Source: Flavobacteriaceae bacterium (GTDB lineage: Bacteria > Bacteroidota > Bacteroidia > Flavobacteriales > Flavobacteriaceae). Taken from it: a stretch of 64,000 nucleotides of DNA. The position numbers were made by a program, and so were the translations under genes. Location of the stretch: assembly GCA_024743095.1 (NCBI GenBank), contig JANSXF010000010.1:1-64000 (forward strand). Reading direction: 5' to 3'. Below, piece after piece: positions 1 to 10,220 of the stretch; position 1 is the first letter of the stretch, and each line of letters opens with the position of its first letter. Under the pieces are notes generated by a model that saw only the letters and a list, made by a program, of their open reading frames with translations, was not told where the DNA came from and did no database searches.

Positions 1-348
1 CACCAAACCTGGGACCACGATACCATCGCCCTATACGAAACCTTTAAAGTGATCATCTTGAACAACGGCAATCGGGTCAAGGCCATTATGGAACTGTCCC
101 ATGGGGGTATGACAGGCGCCATCGTCGATGTACGCTTGCTTTTCGGGATTGTGCTAAAGGTCGCTGGGACAGCCATTATCCTAGCCCACAACCATCCGAG
201 CGGTACCCTCAATCCGAGCCAACCCGATAGACAGATCACCGAAAAGATCAGAAAGGCAGGTGCCATTCTGGACATCCGTTTGCTCGACCATATCCTATTG
301 GTGCCCGATGGGAACCATTACAGTTTTGCGGACGAAGGTATCCTATAA
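1..348 (+). CDS. RadC/JAB-domain protein, C-terminal part (5' truncated by window edge)
   Basis: The reading frame is open from the first base, so the gene starts outside the window and only about 115 residues are visible. They contain the JAMM metal-binding signature HNHPSG followed by S and D with the spacing HxH-x7-S-x2-D, typical of RadC-family JAB domains. Proteins of this family are very common on mobile elements of Bacteroidetes. The biochemical role of RadC is not settled, and the old idea of a DNA repair role is weakly supported. The C-terminus ends normally. A strong terminator follows 20 bases downstream, so this gene ends a transcription unit separate from the mobilisation genes. 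Confidence 0.88.
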   Translation, partial: HQTWDHDTIALYETFKVIILNNGNRVKAIMELSHGGMTGAIVDVRLLFGIVLKVAGTAIILAHNHPSGTLNPSQPDRQITEKIRKAGAILDIRLLDHILLVPDGNHYSFADEGIL

Positions 349-368
349 ATTCCTCCAGAAATGTTTAC

Positions 369-394
369 AACCCCTGAGAAATCAGGGGTTTTTT
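369..394 (+). terminator. Rho-independent terminator after the RadC-like gene
   Basis: A perfect 9-bp stem (AACCCCTGA/TCAGGGGTT) with a GAAA loop is followed by a run of T. It lies 20 bases after the stop codon of the RadC-like gene. Confidence 0.85.
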
Positions 395-712
395 AATGCC
401 CATGCATTTTGGGATTTTCATCGTTTTATCCCCTTTACCTAGAATCCTTCAAAAATGTCCCAGTCCAAATCTTAAAAAAAACACCCCATCAACAGTTCGT
501 CAGACACAGGTATAAATTCGACATGGAAACGGAACGACCCCAGGCGCATCGGACCAAATTTTTGGCCCGGCGCTGGGATCGGAAGAGCAAGACGACAACG
601 CGCTTTCGCGACGTTGTGGGGCCAGAGGCCCATTAGTATTCCTTATATATCAGCGCTTTAGCCGGACCAGGGGCCGTTCCTTTCCAACACAAAAAGTCGA
701 ATCTCTGGGACA
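395..712. other. Non-coding stretch upstream of mobilisation genes; possible oriT
   Basis: I see no convincing gene here. The region lies directly upstream of the BfmA/relaxase pair and contains a clear hairpin at 595-617: outer arms ACAACG and CGTTGT are perfect 6-bp complements, with a further CG/CG pair around a CTTT loop. A second short inverted repeat (GGGCC-AGA-GGCCC) follows at about 619-631. Origins of transfer often sit next to the relaxase gene and carry such repeats, so this is a reasonable oriT candidate. The nick site cannot be identified from sequence alone. Confidence 0.4.
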
Positions 713-1324
713 GTGACCTCCCGAAAGCCCCGTAAACAGGGAAAACCACTGTCCCATCTAACACCAAAAACCGCTATGACCGTCATTTTTGCACGCATCA
801 ATTTTAGGATAGAGACCACCAACAGGTTTCGGGAATTCTCCAAAGAACTGGACCATACCCACACCGAGACCCTGGAGGCCATGATGGACTTCTTTGTCCA
901 GTACAAGATCAATCCCTTTGGGGACCTTGGAAAGGATTTACAGGGCTTGGAGGTCAATCTCAACAAACGTATCAATGCCCTGATCGCCATTGTCAAGAAC
1001 ATCGAAAAGCACCAGACGGGTCCGACCACCGCCATGATGCAGCTCCTCTTTGAGCAGGCCCCCAGACCAACACCGCGGCATCCCGCCCATCGGGAGTCAC
1101 AGTCCCGGAGGAACGATAATTTTTTTGCCACTGCACAGCGGGGCATTGAACTGGAACGGGAGAACACCCAACTCCAACAGGAACTGGAGCGGATCAAAAT
1201 CGATATGGAACTGCTCTTGAACAATGCCAAGATTTCTACCCGTGGCCTTGGGAAGTCCAAGATCATTTTGGACCTGTCTAAGGAAGAATTGGAACGCATC
1301 CAGAAAACCTATACAACCGAATAG
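713..1324 (+). CDS. BfmA/BtgA-family mobilisation protein
   Basis: This 203-residue protein has the layout of the BfmA/BtgA accessory mobilisation proteins of Bacteroidetes elements: an N-terminal ribbon-helix-helix-like part (FRIETTNRFREFSKEL) with the HTETLEAMMDFF and INPFGDLG segments, then KRINALIAIVKNIEK, and a C-terminal coiled coil. It would bind DNA at the transfer origin and help the relaxase, whose gene begins two bases after its stop codon. The start used here is GTG; an in-frame ATG at 776 would give 182 residues and better matches the usual N-terminus of the family. The frame is open back to 662, so the true start is uncertain. Confidence 0.8.
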   Translation: MTSRKPRKQGKPLSHLTPKTAMTVIFARINFRIETTNRFREFSKELDHTHTETLEAMMDFFVQYKINPFGDLGKDLQGLEVNLNKRINALIAIVKNIEKHQTGPTTAMMQLLFEQAPRPTPRHPAHRESQSRRNDNFFATAQRGIELERENTQLQQELERIKIDMELLLNNAKISTRGLGKSKIILDLSKEELERIQKTYTTE

Positions 1325-1326
1325 CC

Positions 1327-2352
1327 ATGTATATCAGCATCACACGACAGCATCTCGGCAACCATTTTTCCCAAAGCGCAGGGGACTATGTGGCCTATCT
1401 CGAAAAAGAGAACGAGAGCAGGTCCCCGGAGGACCGGGAACAGTTCTTTGACCAGAACAACAACCAAGTTTCCCCAGAACGGGTGGTCGAGGAAATCGAC
1501 AGGAACACCGCCAAGCTCAAAAAGAGGGAGCCCAAGTTCTATGCCCTGACCATCAACCCCAGCCAACGGGAGCTGAAACACATCGGCAACGACACCGATA
1601 AGCTCCGGCAGTATGTCAGGGAAGTGATGAAGGATTATGCAGCGGCCTTCCATCGGGATCGGGAGGTGACCGTGGACGATATCAAGTATTTTGCCAAAAT
1701 CGAGCATGAGCGCCGTTTCAAGGGCTTTGACCGACAGGTCAAGGAAAACCAACCCTACAGGGCCCGAATTGCCAAACTGGAGAACGACCTCCGGAAACTG
1801 GAGCGGGGAGAGATCAGCGGTAATGCCAAGACCATCCAAAAGGAGATCAATCAGCTCATATGGGATGCGCCACATAAGATTGATGGGGTGCCCATCAAAC
1901 AGGGGATGCAGAAACCCGGATTGCAGACCCATATCCATATCATCGTCAGCCGCAAGGATGCCGAAAACAAACTGAGCCTGTCCCCAGGGAGTCGGTATAT
2001 TGAATCCGAAGCTTCCCTGAACGGTCAGCTCGTCAAACGGGGCTTTAACCGGAACCAATTCTATGATCAGGCAGAAAAACGCTTTGATACCCTGTTTGGG
2101 TACCATCGCAATTATGTGGAAACCTACCAGGCCCGGAAAGAGTTCAATACCAATCCCTATGGCTATTTTGCCAAACTGATGGGACTGCCAATCAACGAAC
2201 GGAGCGCCGCCTTTAAGATTCTGGGCAAGGCCGGGGTGCAAATCCCCAAACTGGGCATTCCCAAGTCCAAGGTGGAGCTGGCCCTAAAGACCATCAAGGA
2301 ATTCAAAAAGGCCATGCGGGTCGCTCGCACCGCCAGCAATATCGAAATCTGA
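1327..2352 (+). CDS. DUF5712-family relaxase (MobB-like)
   Basis: This 341-residue protein starts MYISIT and carries a histidine pair in QTHIHIIVSRKD (H202 and H204), which fits the metal-binding motif of HUH-type relaxases; it also has the SPGSRYI and GFNRNQF segments of DUF5712 proteins. It is predicted to nick the element at oriT and pilot the strand during conjugation. Residues 135-175 are charged and helical. Its stop codon overlaps the start of the coupling-protein gene (TGATG), so the two are translationally coupled. The relaxase call rests on the HxH motif and on gene context; the family is experimentally poorly described. Confidence 0.75.
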   Translation: MYISITRQHLGNHFSQSAGDYVAYLEKENESRSPEDREQFFDQNNNQVSPERVVEEIDRNTAKLKKREPKFYALTINPSQRELKHIGNDTDKLRQYVREVMKDYAAAFHRDREVTVDDIKYFAKIEHERRFKGFDRQVKENQPYRARIAKLENDLRKLERGEISGNAKTIQKEINQLIWDAPHKIDGVPIKQGMQKPGLQTHIHIIVSRKDAENKLSLSPGSRYIESEASLNGQLVKRGFNRNQFYDQAEKRFDTLFGYHRNYVETYQARKEFNTNPYGYFAKLMGLPINERSAAFKILGKAGVQIPKLGIPKSKVELALKTIKEFKKAMRVARTASNIEI

Positions 2353-3932
2353 TGGAACCCTTGGCTGAAATGGTACTGTTTTATGTGGTGGCTATTGGGA
2401 CCATGTTATTGGTGTACCGGTATTCCAAATATGCCTTTGGACTGCTATTGGGATTGTGGACCTATCTGGGGGTTGTGGTGTATGTAGGCTTTGGGCTGGA
2501 TACCTTGCTCCAAGTCATGCTCTATCATATTTTGCCCTTAACGGTTGTCAACCTGTTGTGTTTTCTGTTTTGGGACGGGTTCCAATCCAATTCGATCCCA
2601 AAGCAGTACAGGGTTCGGTTGGGCAGCTTTACCATAAAAAATCTCCAACGAGGCGTGTCCATCATCGGGTCCTCGGGAAGTGGCAAGACTGAATCCGTGG
2701 TCTATGGCCTGTTGAAACACCTGAACAAACACCAGTTCCCAGGGGTCATCCATGACTACAAGCATTTTGAGATCACCGAGATGGCCTATCCCATGTTCAA
2801 GGACAGTAAAATTCCCTTCCATGTGGTCTCCTTTGATGACATCCACAAAAGGGTCAATCCCATTGCGCCCCGCTACCTGCCCGATGCGGAGAGCGTCAAC
2901 GAAATCTCCCGGGTCCTTCTGGAAAACCTGCTGGAACAAAGGGAATCCGTGGCCCATGGCTCCTCCAAGTTCTTCAATGATGCCGTGGAAGGGCTTTTGG
3001 GCGGCCTCATCTGGAAACTGAAGACGGAGTTTCCCGAGTACTGTACATTGCCACACCTGATGGCTTCCTTTCAGTACCTCAAACGGGACCAGTTGATGGC
3101 TTTTTTGGAATCTGATTTTACCTCCAAGGCCATGGCGGATGCCTTTCTCTCCGGGGTGGACTCCGAGCGGCAGACGGCCGGGGTGATGAGCACCCTAGCC
3201 AATGCCCTGAAAAAGATCAGCACCGAACGGATTTTTATGACCCTGTCTGCCGATGAGGTGCCCTTGGACATCAACAATCCCAAGAATCCGGAAGTGATTG
3301 CCATCGTGAACAACCCCAAATACGAGACCGCCTATTCCCCGGTTATTGCCACCATCCTGCACACCATTACCAAACAGATGAGTGTGCGACGTAGAATCCC
3401 TTCCTTTCTGTTGATGGAAGAAGCTCCGACCATCCGGTTGCTCAACATGCACCGGATCCCGGCCACCCTGCGGAGCTATGACATCACGACCATCTATATC
3501 CTACAGGACAAGATCCAGAACGATATGATGTATGGGGAAAAGGGGAGCAGAGCCATCCTGAGCAACCTGTCCTACCAGTTCTTTGGGAAAGCCAACGACC
3601 CCGAGACCGCCAAGTACTACGAACGTTTTTTTGAGATTGTCAAACGCCCCACCCGGAGCGTGAGCAAAAGCAGCAACTGGAAATTCGATACCAGGGTCAC
3701 GAAAGGGGAGAGGGAGGTGAGCAAGTTACGAGCCGACCTGTTCTTCAGGTTAAAACAAGGGGAATTCATCGCCTTTGGGGATGGCAGGGACAGACGTGTG
3801 CAGTTTCCAAGACCAGAAATCATTAGGGAATTGCCCAACCGCCTTTACCAGTATGACAATCCAGCAATCCAAGCCAATTACAAAACCATCCATTTAAAGG
3901 TTCAAGAGTTATTTGAAAACCGGAAATGGTAG
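2352..3932 (+). CDS. Type IV coupling protein (VirD4/TraG-like ATPase)
   Basis: This is a 526-residue ATPase that would link the relaxase-DNA complex to the conjugation channel. Two or three hydrophobic membrane segments occupy residues 5-75, followed by a Walker A motif GSSGSGKT (106-113) and a Walker B-like stretch FLLMEEAPT near residue 355. The C-terminal half is the TraD/TraG-type motor domain. It is shorter than plasmid VirD4 proteins of 600-700 residues, as is usual for coupling proteins of flavobacterial elements. It is the last gene of the rightward mobilisation operon; the first cargo block begins right after it. Confidence 0.88.
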   Translation: MEPLAEMVLFYVVAIGTMLLVYRYSKYAFGLLLGLWTYLGVVVYVGFGLDTLLQVMLYHILPLTVVNLLCFLFWDGFQSNSIPKQYRVRLGSFTIKNLQRGVSIIGSSGSGKTESVVYGLLKHLNKHQFPGVIHDYKHFEITEMAYPMFKDSKIPFHVVSFDDIHKRVNPIAPRYLPDAESVNEISRVLLENLLEQRESVAHGSSKFFNDAVEGLLGGLIWKLKTEFPEYCTLPHLMASFQYLKRDQLMAFLESDFTSKAMADAFLSGVDSERQTAGVMSTLANALKKISTERIFMTLSADEVPLDINNPKNPEVIAIVNNPKYETAYSPVIATILHTITKQMSVRRRIPSFLLMEEAPTIRLLNMHRIPATLRSYDITTIYILQDKIQNDMMYGEKGSRAILSNLSYQFFGKANDPETAKYYERFFEIVKRPTRSVSKSSNWKFDTRVTKGEREVSKLRADLFFRLKQGEFIAFGDGRDRRVQFPRPEIIRELPNRLYQYDNPAIQANYKTIHLKVQELFENRKW

Positions 3933-4175
3933 GGGAGAAAGTAAGTGGGAATTACGCTTTTCCATAAAGGACTTATGTTAAAAGATGATTATCTTGTAAG
4001 ATGGAACCTTACACCTTTATTCCCGAATGAGCCTACAAGTATTGGATTATGAGTTGTGAACGGAAAAGGATGAGAATATGTCATGCCATATTGGTATTGT
4101 AAATGTTTATGGGAGAATTCGGTTCATTTTACGTCAATATAAATAAGTTAACAACAAGCTAAATAGAATAACCGA

Positions 4176-5342
4176 ATGTATATTTTAGGAATCCGAGTAG
4201 ACAAGTTGCAAGAAGCTGACATAAAGCGCCTAGTTGAAAACCAAATCCAAGAAAATTCAAGCTTGGACTATAAAAAGGAATTATCCATTTCAAACGACAA
4301 GGACAAAAAGGAGTTTTTATTTGATGTTTCCGCAATGTACAACACAGATGGTGGCTGTTTGGTTTATGGAATTGAAGAAGAGAAAGACAGTAACAATCAA
4401 AATACTGGAAAACCAAAAATAATCACAGGTATAGAAATAGAAAATTCTGATAAATTAATTCAAAAAATAGAAGACATAGTAAAAAACTGTACCGAACCTA
4501 GTATAAACCAGATGTTGATCAACGAATTAAAAGTTGACGGTAAAAATATATTGATTATAGGTATTCCAAAAGGTTTAGGCTTGCCCGCTATGGTAACTTA
4601 CAACCAAACAAATAAGTTTTACAAGCGTCGAAACAGCGGAAAATTTGCAGTTGATGTATATGAACTTAATAGTATGTTTATGCAAAATCAGGTATTAAAA
4701 GAAAAAGCAGGTAAATTTAGAAGGGAAAGAATTAAATCGGTTCTTAATCAAGAAAGCATACCCAATCTAAAAGTTGATAATTCATTTTTTATTCATTTAA
4801 TACCTTTTAGTTTTTTGGACAACCATATTGTTGACTTTTCTAAAGCCGAGAAAGATAATATTTTGGGTATGCGACCTATGGGTACTTCTGGTTGGGATTC
4901 AATGTATAACATAGATGGATTTGCAACATTTGGAACTTCATCTAATAGAAACCAAGTAACATCTTACAATCAAATATTTAGAAATGGTATCTATGAAATA
5001 TTCACGACTGAATTGTTTTTTGATTATGGAGATGGAAATATAGCTTTCAATGGCAAGAGAATGATTGAGGAAACAATTCGTTGTATAAAAGAAGGTTTAA
5101 AGGTTCTTAACCATATGCAATTTGAACCACCTTTTTTAATTTCTTTTAGTTTTCACAATGTTCTTGGGAAATTACTATATAACGATGTGAGTTTTTATAG
5201 AAAAGCTTTTCAACGGAATGACATAATATTCCCATTAATTATGGCTCCAACTTATGAATCTGACATTTACAGTTTGATGAAACCAAATTTCGATATATTA
5301 TGGCAATCTTTTGGTTTTCCTAAAAGCATAGAAATCAATTAA
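4176..5342 (+). CDS. AlbA_2/Schlafen-type ATP-binding domain protein (cargo)
   Basis: The N-terminal 130 residues match the AlbA_2 (Schlafen-like) domain: the early segment ENSSLDYKKEL followed by FLFDVSAMYNTDGGCLVYGIEE is its hallmark, then IPKGLGLPAMV and FYKRRNSGK. The C-terminal 250 residues are not recognised and may be a sensor or effector domain. Proteins of this kind are frequent in defence islands and some are described as nucleases or nucleic-acid binders. The gene is clearly AT-richer than the coupling protein before it, consistent with recent acquisition. The gene at 5453 follows in the same direction after 110 bases and may be a partner. The function remains an inference from the domain and location. 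Confidence 0.7.
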   Translation: MYILGIRVDKLQEADIKRLVENQIQENSSLDYKKELSISNDKDKKEFLFDVSAMYNTDGGCLVYGIEEEKDSNNQNTGKPKIITGIEIENSDKLIQKIEDIVKNCTEPSINQMLINELKVDGKNILIIGIPKGLGLPAMVTYNQTNKFYKRRNSGKFAVDVYELNSMFMQNQVLKEKAGKFRRERIKSVLNQESIPNLKVDNSFFIHLIPFSFLDNHIVDFSKAEKDNILGMRPMGTSGWDSMYNIDGFATFGTSSNRNQVTSYNQIFRNGIYEIFTTELFFDYGDGNIAFNGKRMIEETIRCIKEGLKVLNHMQFEPPFLISFSFHNVLGKLLYNDVSFYRKAFQRNDIIFPLIMAPTYESDIYSLMKPNFDILWQSFGFPKSIEIN

Positions 5343-5452
5343 AAATTGAGTTGCAGGAAAGGATAGAAGTAATCGGTTTTGCCTAATTCCGACAATTCCC
5401 GTGATTTCAAGTTTAATGTGTAAAAACAATAACTGAAACTTAAAATACACCA

Positions 5453-6178
5453 ATGTCAGACAGAAAAATTTTTGCAATAACGAATACTTATGCCATTCAC
5501 TATTCACATGATATATTGAATAGTGATGTGTTTTCTATCATAGCAATCGAAGAAGACGAAATGCCTCCACAATATTTTTTCTTCTCAGAGTATTTAACAG
5601 ACTTAGAAAATAAGAATGAGATTTGGGGCAAAGGACTTTTTCTTCTAAGTCTTTATAATGGAGCCGTTAACATACATCTTGTCAATCATGATTGGGATTC
5701 ACGAGTACGTTTCACAAGACTTCAAAATTGGGTGACCTATGAAAATATGACACCGAACAACACAGTCGACATTTTACCAGTTAACCCATTTCCAGACGAC
5801 ATAGTTACTGACACAAAGAAAAAGTCAGAGCTAAAAGATTCACACTTTATTACCTATTCTGCATTTTTATCGAAAAGTGAAAAGGACGTTCAGAGTTTGC
5901 TTTTACTTGCAGGGAACAAATTGAATTGGATAACTCTATATGCCATTTACGATACCCTTAAATTTTATTCTGCAGATTTTGCCGCTTTGGTAACAAAGTG
6001 CGACTATACACAAAATGACATTAATGCATTCACTGGAACGGCCAATAATTTTGGACTATTAGGTATAAATGCAAGGCATGGTGAAAAGGGGTGGAGTCAA
6101 CCCTCAAATACAATGAGCTTGCAAGACTCTAAAAAATTAGTTCTTAAATTGGCTAAACAATATATAATCGACAAATAA
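5453..6178 (+). CDS. Unknown cargo protein, 241 residues
   Basis: I do not recognise this protein. It is soluble, with no signal peptide or membrane segment. The C-terminal 90 residues look like a compact conserved domain: NWITLYAIYDTLKF, then FTGTANNFGLLGINARHGEKGW and a final helix. It follows the AlbA-domain gene by 110 bases on the same strand and shares its low GC content, so the two probably came together and may work together. After it the strand switches: the large SIR2 gene converges on it, with a 118-base gap. A role in defence is only suggested by the neighbourhood. Confidence 0.65.
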   Translation: MSDRKIFAITNTYAIHYSHDILNSDVFSIIAIEEDEMPPQYFFFSEYLTDLENKNEIWGKGLFLLSLYNGAVNIHLVNHDWDSRVRFTRLQNWVTYENMTPNNTVDILPVNPFPDDIVTDTKKKSELKDSHFITYSAFLSKSEKDVQSLLLLAGNKLNWITLYAIYDTLKFYSADFAALVTKCDYTQNDINAFTGTANNFGLLGINARHGEKGWSQPSNTMSLQDSKKLVLKLAKQYIIDK

Positions 6179-6296
6179 AAGTGGGTGCTAGCAGTGAGTA
6201 ATTGTAAGTATGTCGATTTAGAATCTATTTCTTCTTACCCAAATATTATAAGTCTGTTGATAACTAATGGCTAAGATTAAGGCAAATCAATCGTTA

Positions 6297-9200
6297 TTAG
6301 GACAGTTCCAACTCTTTAACATTGTTGAATTCACTTGACTTATGAAGCTGTAACCATTTCAAGATGATAGGCTCTTCCCTACCCACTTTTTTTAGGGACG
6401 ATGCCAATTCGACCATTTTTTGCTGGACAAATGATTTATCATGGCCATTCAAATCTGAACTATCGAAAACCTTCAGTAAATAAGTCAGCTTATCATAAAA
6501 CTTTTCTAGTTCATTGAGATCCTTCACAGTACTTAGCCAGGACACAACATAACTTAGACATGCTTCCAACGAAGGAGCGGAGGCAAGCAAAAGTTTGTCT
6601 AGAACCAGGTTTATCTCCTCGTGGCTTGTTTTTCCAGTTAAGTTGAAATGATTCCCAAAAACATCCCTTAAAGCCCATACAACTGTCCGTTTTTCTTTGG
6701 ACAGTAAACCTTCGAACCTATCGGTATAACCCGAATGAAGGGAGTACAAAGCCATCACCCTATCCTTCACTTTATCGTAGAATGGCAGCCCTGATAATGC
6801 TACTTTTTCTTGTTGTAAGAAGAGATACATTTCTTCTGCAATGAGCCCAAAATTGACCATGTCCATCCCATGACTGCCCGTAGCTTCCATTTCTTCAAGA
6901 CTTTTTATCATTTGATTGAAGAGCATCTTTATTTCATCCCTGTTCCAGGTGATTCCAAATTCTCCATCACTGTTTTTTCGTAGTTCACTGATTTGAATAA
7001 AATCACTCATACTGGATATTGTCCTCCTGCGCTTTTTTGTATTTTCATCGATTGTGTAACTAATGCCGTTGGCCCACAAAGTTGAACTTGATAGAATGGC
7101 CGATTTGATCTTGAACAGGATTTTTTCATCCCCTTTTGCCATATAAAGAATTACTCGAAAGGTCCTAGGATTCTTTATTTTCCCTAGATTTATGCCCGCG
7201 ATGACCGTCTTTAGATCTTTGGTTTGTTTCTCGGATAAAATTTCATAAAGGTTTCCGGCCACAAAAATCAAATGTTCTTCCGATGGGATTTTTAAAATAG
7301 CATTGTTGATACAATTGGCCACTTCTTCTGTCTGTAAAGCTGTTTTTTTCTTTTTAAGAATCTGATTTTTAGCTAAGTAATAAAGTGCTTCGATGATTTC
7401 ATTTTTATTCCTTTTCCCAAACAGCGACAACAGTTCTACAATACAATGGCCAATGATTTCTGGGTCCCTCACATATCTCAGCGCTTTATTAATGAACTTT
7501 ACCTCGATTCTATTGTGTTCCTTGGGGAACTTACCATCGGCGATCAATCGTCCGAAGATTTTAAAGAATGGCCTTTCCCAGACCTTCGCATCCGTAACAT
7601 TGAAAAGCTCGGATGCGATGGTCAGTATACTTTCCTTAAACCTTACGGGCACATCGCGTTGCATATAGGCGTTGAGCATAGCCTTCAGCAATTCAGGCTT
7701 TTTTTCTGAGATTTCTCCACTGAAAGCATAGTCTTGTCCTATCCTTCGTAAAATTTTTTCATCAGAATATTGAAGGCTGAAAAACAAACAGGGAAATGGC
7801 AAGTCTTCAAAAACTGCTTGGTGCACCAAATACCATTTCTTCACTTCTTTCAGACTAAATGTTCTTGATACCAATGGAAATCCGATTTCCATCAGTACTT
7901 GGATGAACTGCATTCCTTTGTGGGCATGGCTAAGGTCATTTGAAAATATGATCTCGTTGGAAATACTGAACCTACCCTCGTTGTAAGGTTTGATTTTGTT
8001 ATTTTCTTTGCCCAGGGCTTCAAGCAGCGTATCAAGGTTACTTAGGGAGGAACGCAAACCGGCATTTTCCAGTTTTTGAATTTTCTTTCGCTCTTTGGTG
8101 AGATGTGGGGAATAAGTTTTGTTTCGCTTCAGGAAATCGAGCAATTCCAGACCGTATAGGTATTCTTGGTTGTTCAGTAGGACCTGGTCTTCACTGTACT
8201 GAGATGCAATTTGTATGGCCCCATCCAAATCCCAAAAGGACATGAATCCCGATTTGATCATCAACCATTTACCACTGGGGGCCCATTGAAAGGAAAGACG
8301 CTTTAGTTTATCGAAATCCAAAGAGAATGCCGCATGGTAGATTTTTTCACATGCAATGGCATTTGGATTCATTCCATTGTTGGAGTCCAATGTTCTTAAA
8401 AAGTGTTTTATTTTTTCATCATCCATTTGTAAAACTGCAGCCCTAAGACATAAAAGGTCGAACTCCCCTTGTATTTTTTTGTTCTCCTTTTGTGCCAAAT
8501 CTATAATATAGTTGAAATCTTCGTCCGACCAGATATTGTCAATAGGTGTGAACATATCATAAATTGCTATTTTAATAAGGTTCAGTAGTTTGGGAATCTC
8601 TTTTTTTGATACGGATTCATGTCCAATGATTTTTCTTGCATTGATTAAAAATATCTTTTTCACGTGGGAATATCCGAAACCTATATCCGGTATTCGGTTG
8701 GCTGTCTTTAGTTTTTGTAATTTGGTGGAAATGGAAGTATAATTCGAGATCACAATGTTCTTTGACCCCTTGTCCAAAGATCGCCAGGCATTTCTATAAT
8801 CCCTAAGGTTCAACACTTCAATTACGGATTTTGGACTGACCGTGTCCGCGCTTTGGGAAAGGTATTTTAGGAATAGATCCATGATCTCCTTGCGATTCCC
8901 ACGGTCTTTGATTTTGACTTGGACTTCTTGTTCCATGAAATCTATTGTGGGCCCTTCCATCAAGGCCAACCTGGCAATCCTATGGTTCCTGTAATAAATG
9001 GCCCTATCCTTGCTTGGTTCGGAAAGCCCCATATCGACCATATAAATCTTAAATTTTTCATTAGTGTGCGATGCACTGCGCGCTAGAATATCCCTGACCC
9101 AACTGATCCATCCTGTAAAATTCGGATCTACCCCGGAAAACCCGATTAAACAATATGATTCTTGCAACAGTGAAATTCACATTAGCTGTGTGAACGCCTC

Positions 9201-10193
9201 GTGCTTTTCCGGATAAGTTAAATAATCGTCTTGGGATACGATATACTGTCTCGAAGAATCGCCATCAAAACCATAGGAGGAATTTACTTGTGGTCTCAAC
9301 GACCCGTGTAGTTTGATGATGTTTTTATTCCGTTTGAGGCTCAACTCGGAAGAGTCCTTTACAATGGTCAGACATTTGGCAAGGCCTTTTTTTAGAGCTT
9401 TCAGATCCTCTTCCGTATCGGTTATTCTCTTTAGGACGGTATCAAGGTTTCTCTGCTTGCCTTTGAGGAGAGATTCTTTTTGATCACCTTGTGGCTTCAT
9501 TCTTTTTCTACTCATTGCCAACGGTTGTAACCGATCAGTTTCTACGTCTTCCTGTGACTCGGGCTGAACAATTTCCTCCAGAAAGACAGCTATTTCCATA
9601 CGGATTGTTTGTTCCTCCTCCTGATTCTCAGCGAGCTCTTCCTCAAGAGCTTCAATTCTTTTTTCCAATTCTTCCCTGATCATATTGTCCACTGCGACTT
9701 CCAAAAGCTCATCATAATTGGTCGTATAAATATTGTTCCATGGAAGGTTCACCAAAGTCCTATGCTGGGACAGCATTCCTTGGGTCAGTTCTTTTCTACA
9801 ATCGTTTAGGGTTAGGTATAAATTACCTTTTTCCCTTGATATGGAAGGAATTCTTTCCTCGATATAGGCCGTGATGGATTCACGAATACCCTTTCTTTCA
9901 ATGAACATGGTTACCAAGGTCAAATATCCAATCGACTCACCTATAGCCATGATCATTTGGTCGTGGAAGGCCTTTTTATCGGTATTTGATGGTGTTGTCC
10001 TTTCCAATTCTTTTTCCCAGGCCGAATCTATTTCCCTTTTATATAGTTCATAGGTCAAATCATACAGAAGTCCACTCCAACTCGGGAACATGTCCCCATC
10101 TACATTTTTACTAAAGCCAGATCCCACAAGAACCGACATTTCCTGACTCTCCAACTTTGTCTTAAGTTCGTTCAATAACTGAATGGTTGTCAT
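6297..10193 (-). pseudogene. Large SIR2-family defence protein interrupted by one in-frame TGA
   Basis: One continuous frame of about 1,298 codons runs from ATG at 10193 to the stop at 6297, broken only by a TGA at 9179-9177. The first 338 residues hold the SIR2 NAD-binding and hydrolase motifs: VGSGFS (23-28), TTNYD (157-161), KLHGS with catalytic His296, and a charged coiled-coil insert at 170-280. Translation past the TGA continues with ISLLQESYCLIGFSGVDPNF, the segment that closes the SIR2 core, then about 930 residues of helical-repeat-like sequence. CGA (Arg) to TGA would explain the break. In related proteins SIR2 domains destroy NAD+ in infected cells. It is the third gene of an operon after the TIR gene (16-base gap to its stop region, 27 bases between genes). 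The downstream part could restart at TTG 9167. Readthrough is possible but unproven. Confidence 0.85.
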
Positions 10194-10220
10194 TTCGTGT
10201 TTAATAAATTGAATACTTGA

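Noticed and set aside
409-636. 75-residue open frame upstream of the BfmA gene
   Set aside because: Composition looks like translated non-coding DNA, with no domain; the stretch contains the hairpins suspected to be oriT.
658-1299. 213-residue frame on the minus strand opposite the BfmA gene
   Set aside because: It is the antisense shadow of a gene with family features; the Ser/Arg-rich translation has no domain.
1309-2241. 310-residue minus-strand frame opposite the relaxase
   Set aside because: Antisense shadow; the plus-strand frame has the HxH motif and is coupled to its neighbours.
9165-9190. Frameshift or selenocysteine explanation for the break in the SIR2 gene
   Set aside because: Both parts are in the same frame, so no frameshift. 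Selenocysteine is unlikely because the position fits Arg (CGA) and no selenium-enzyme context or insertion element is evident.
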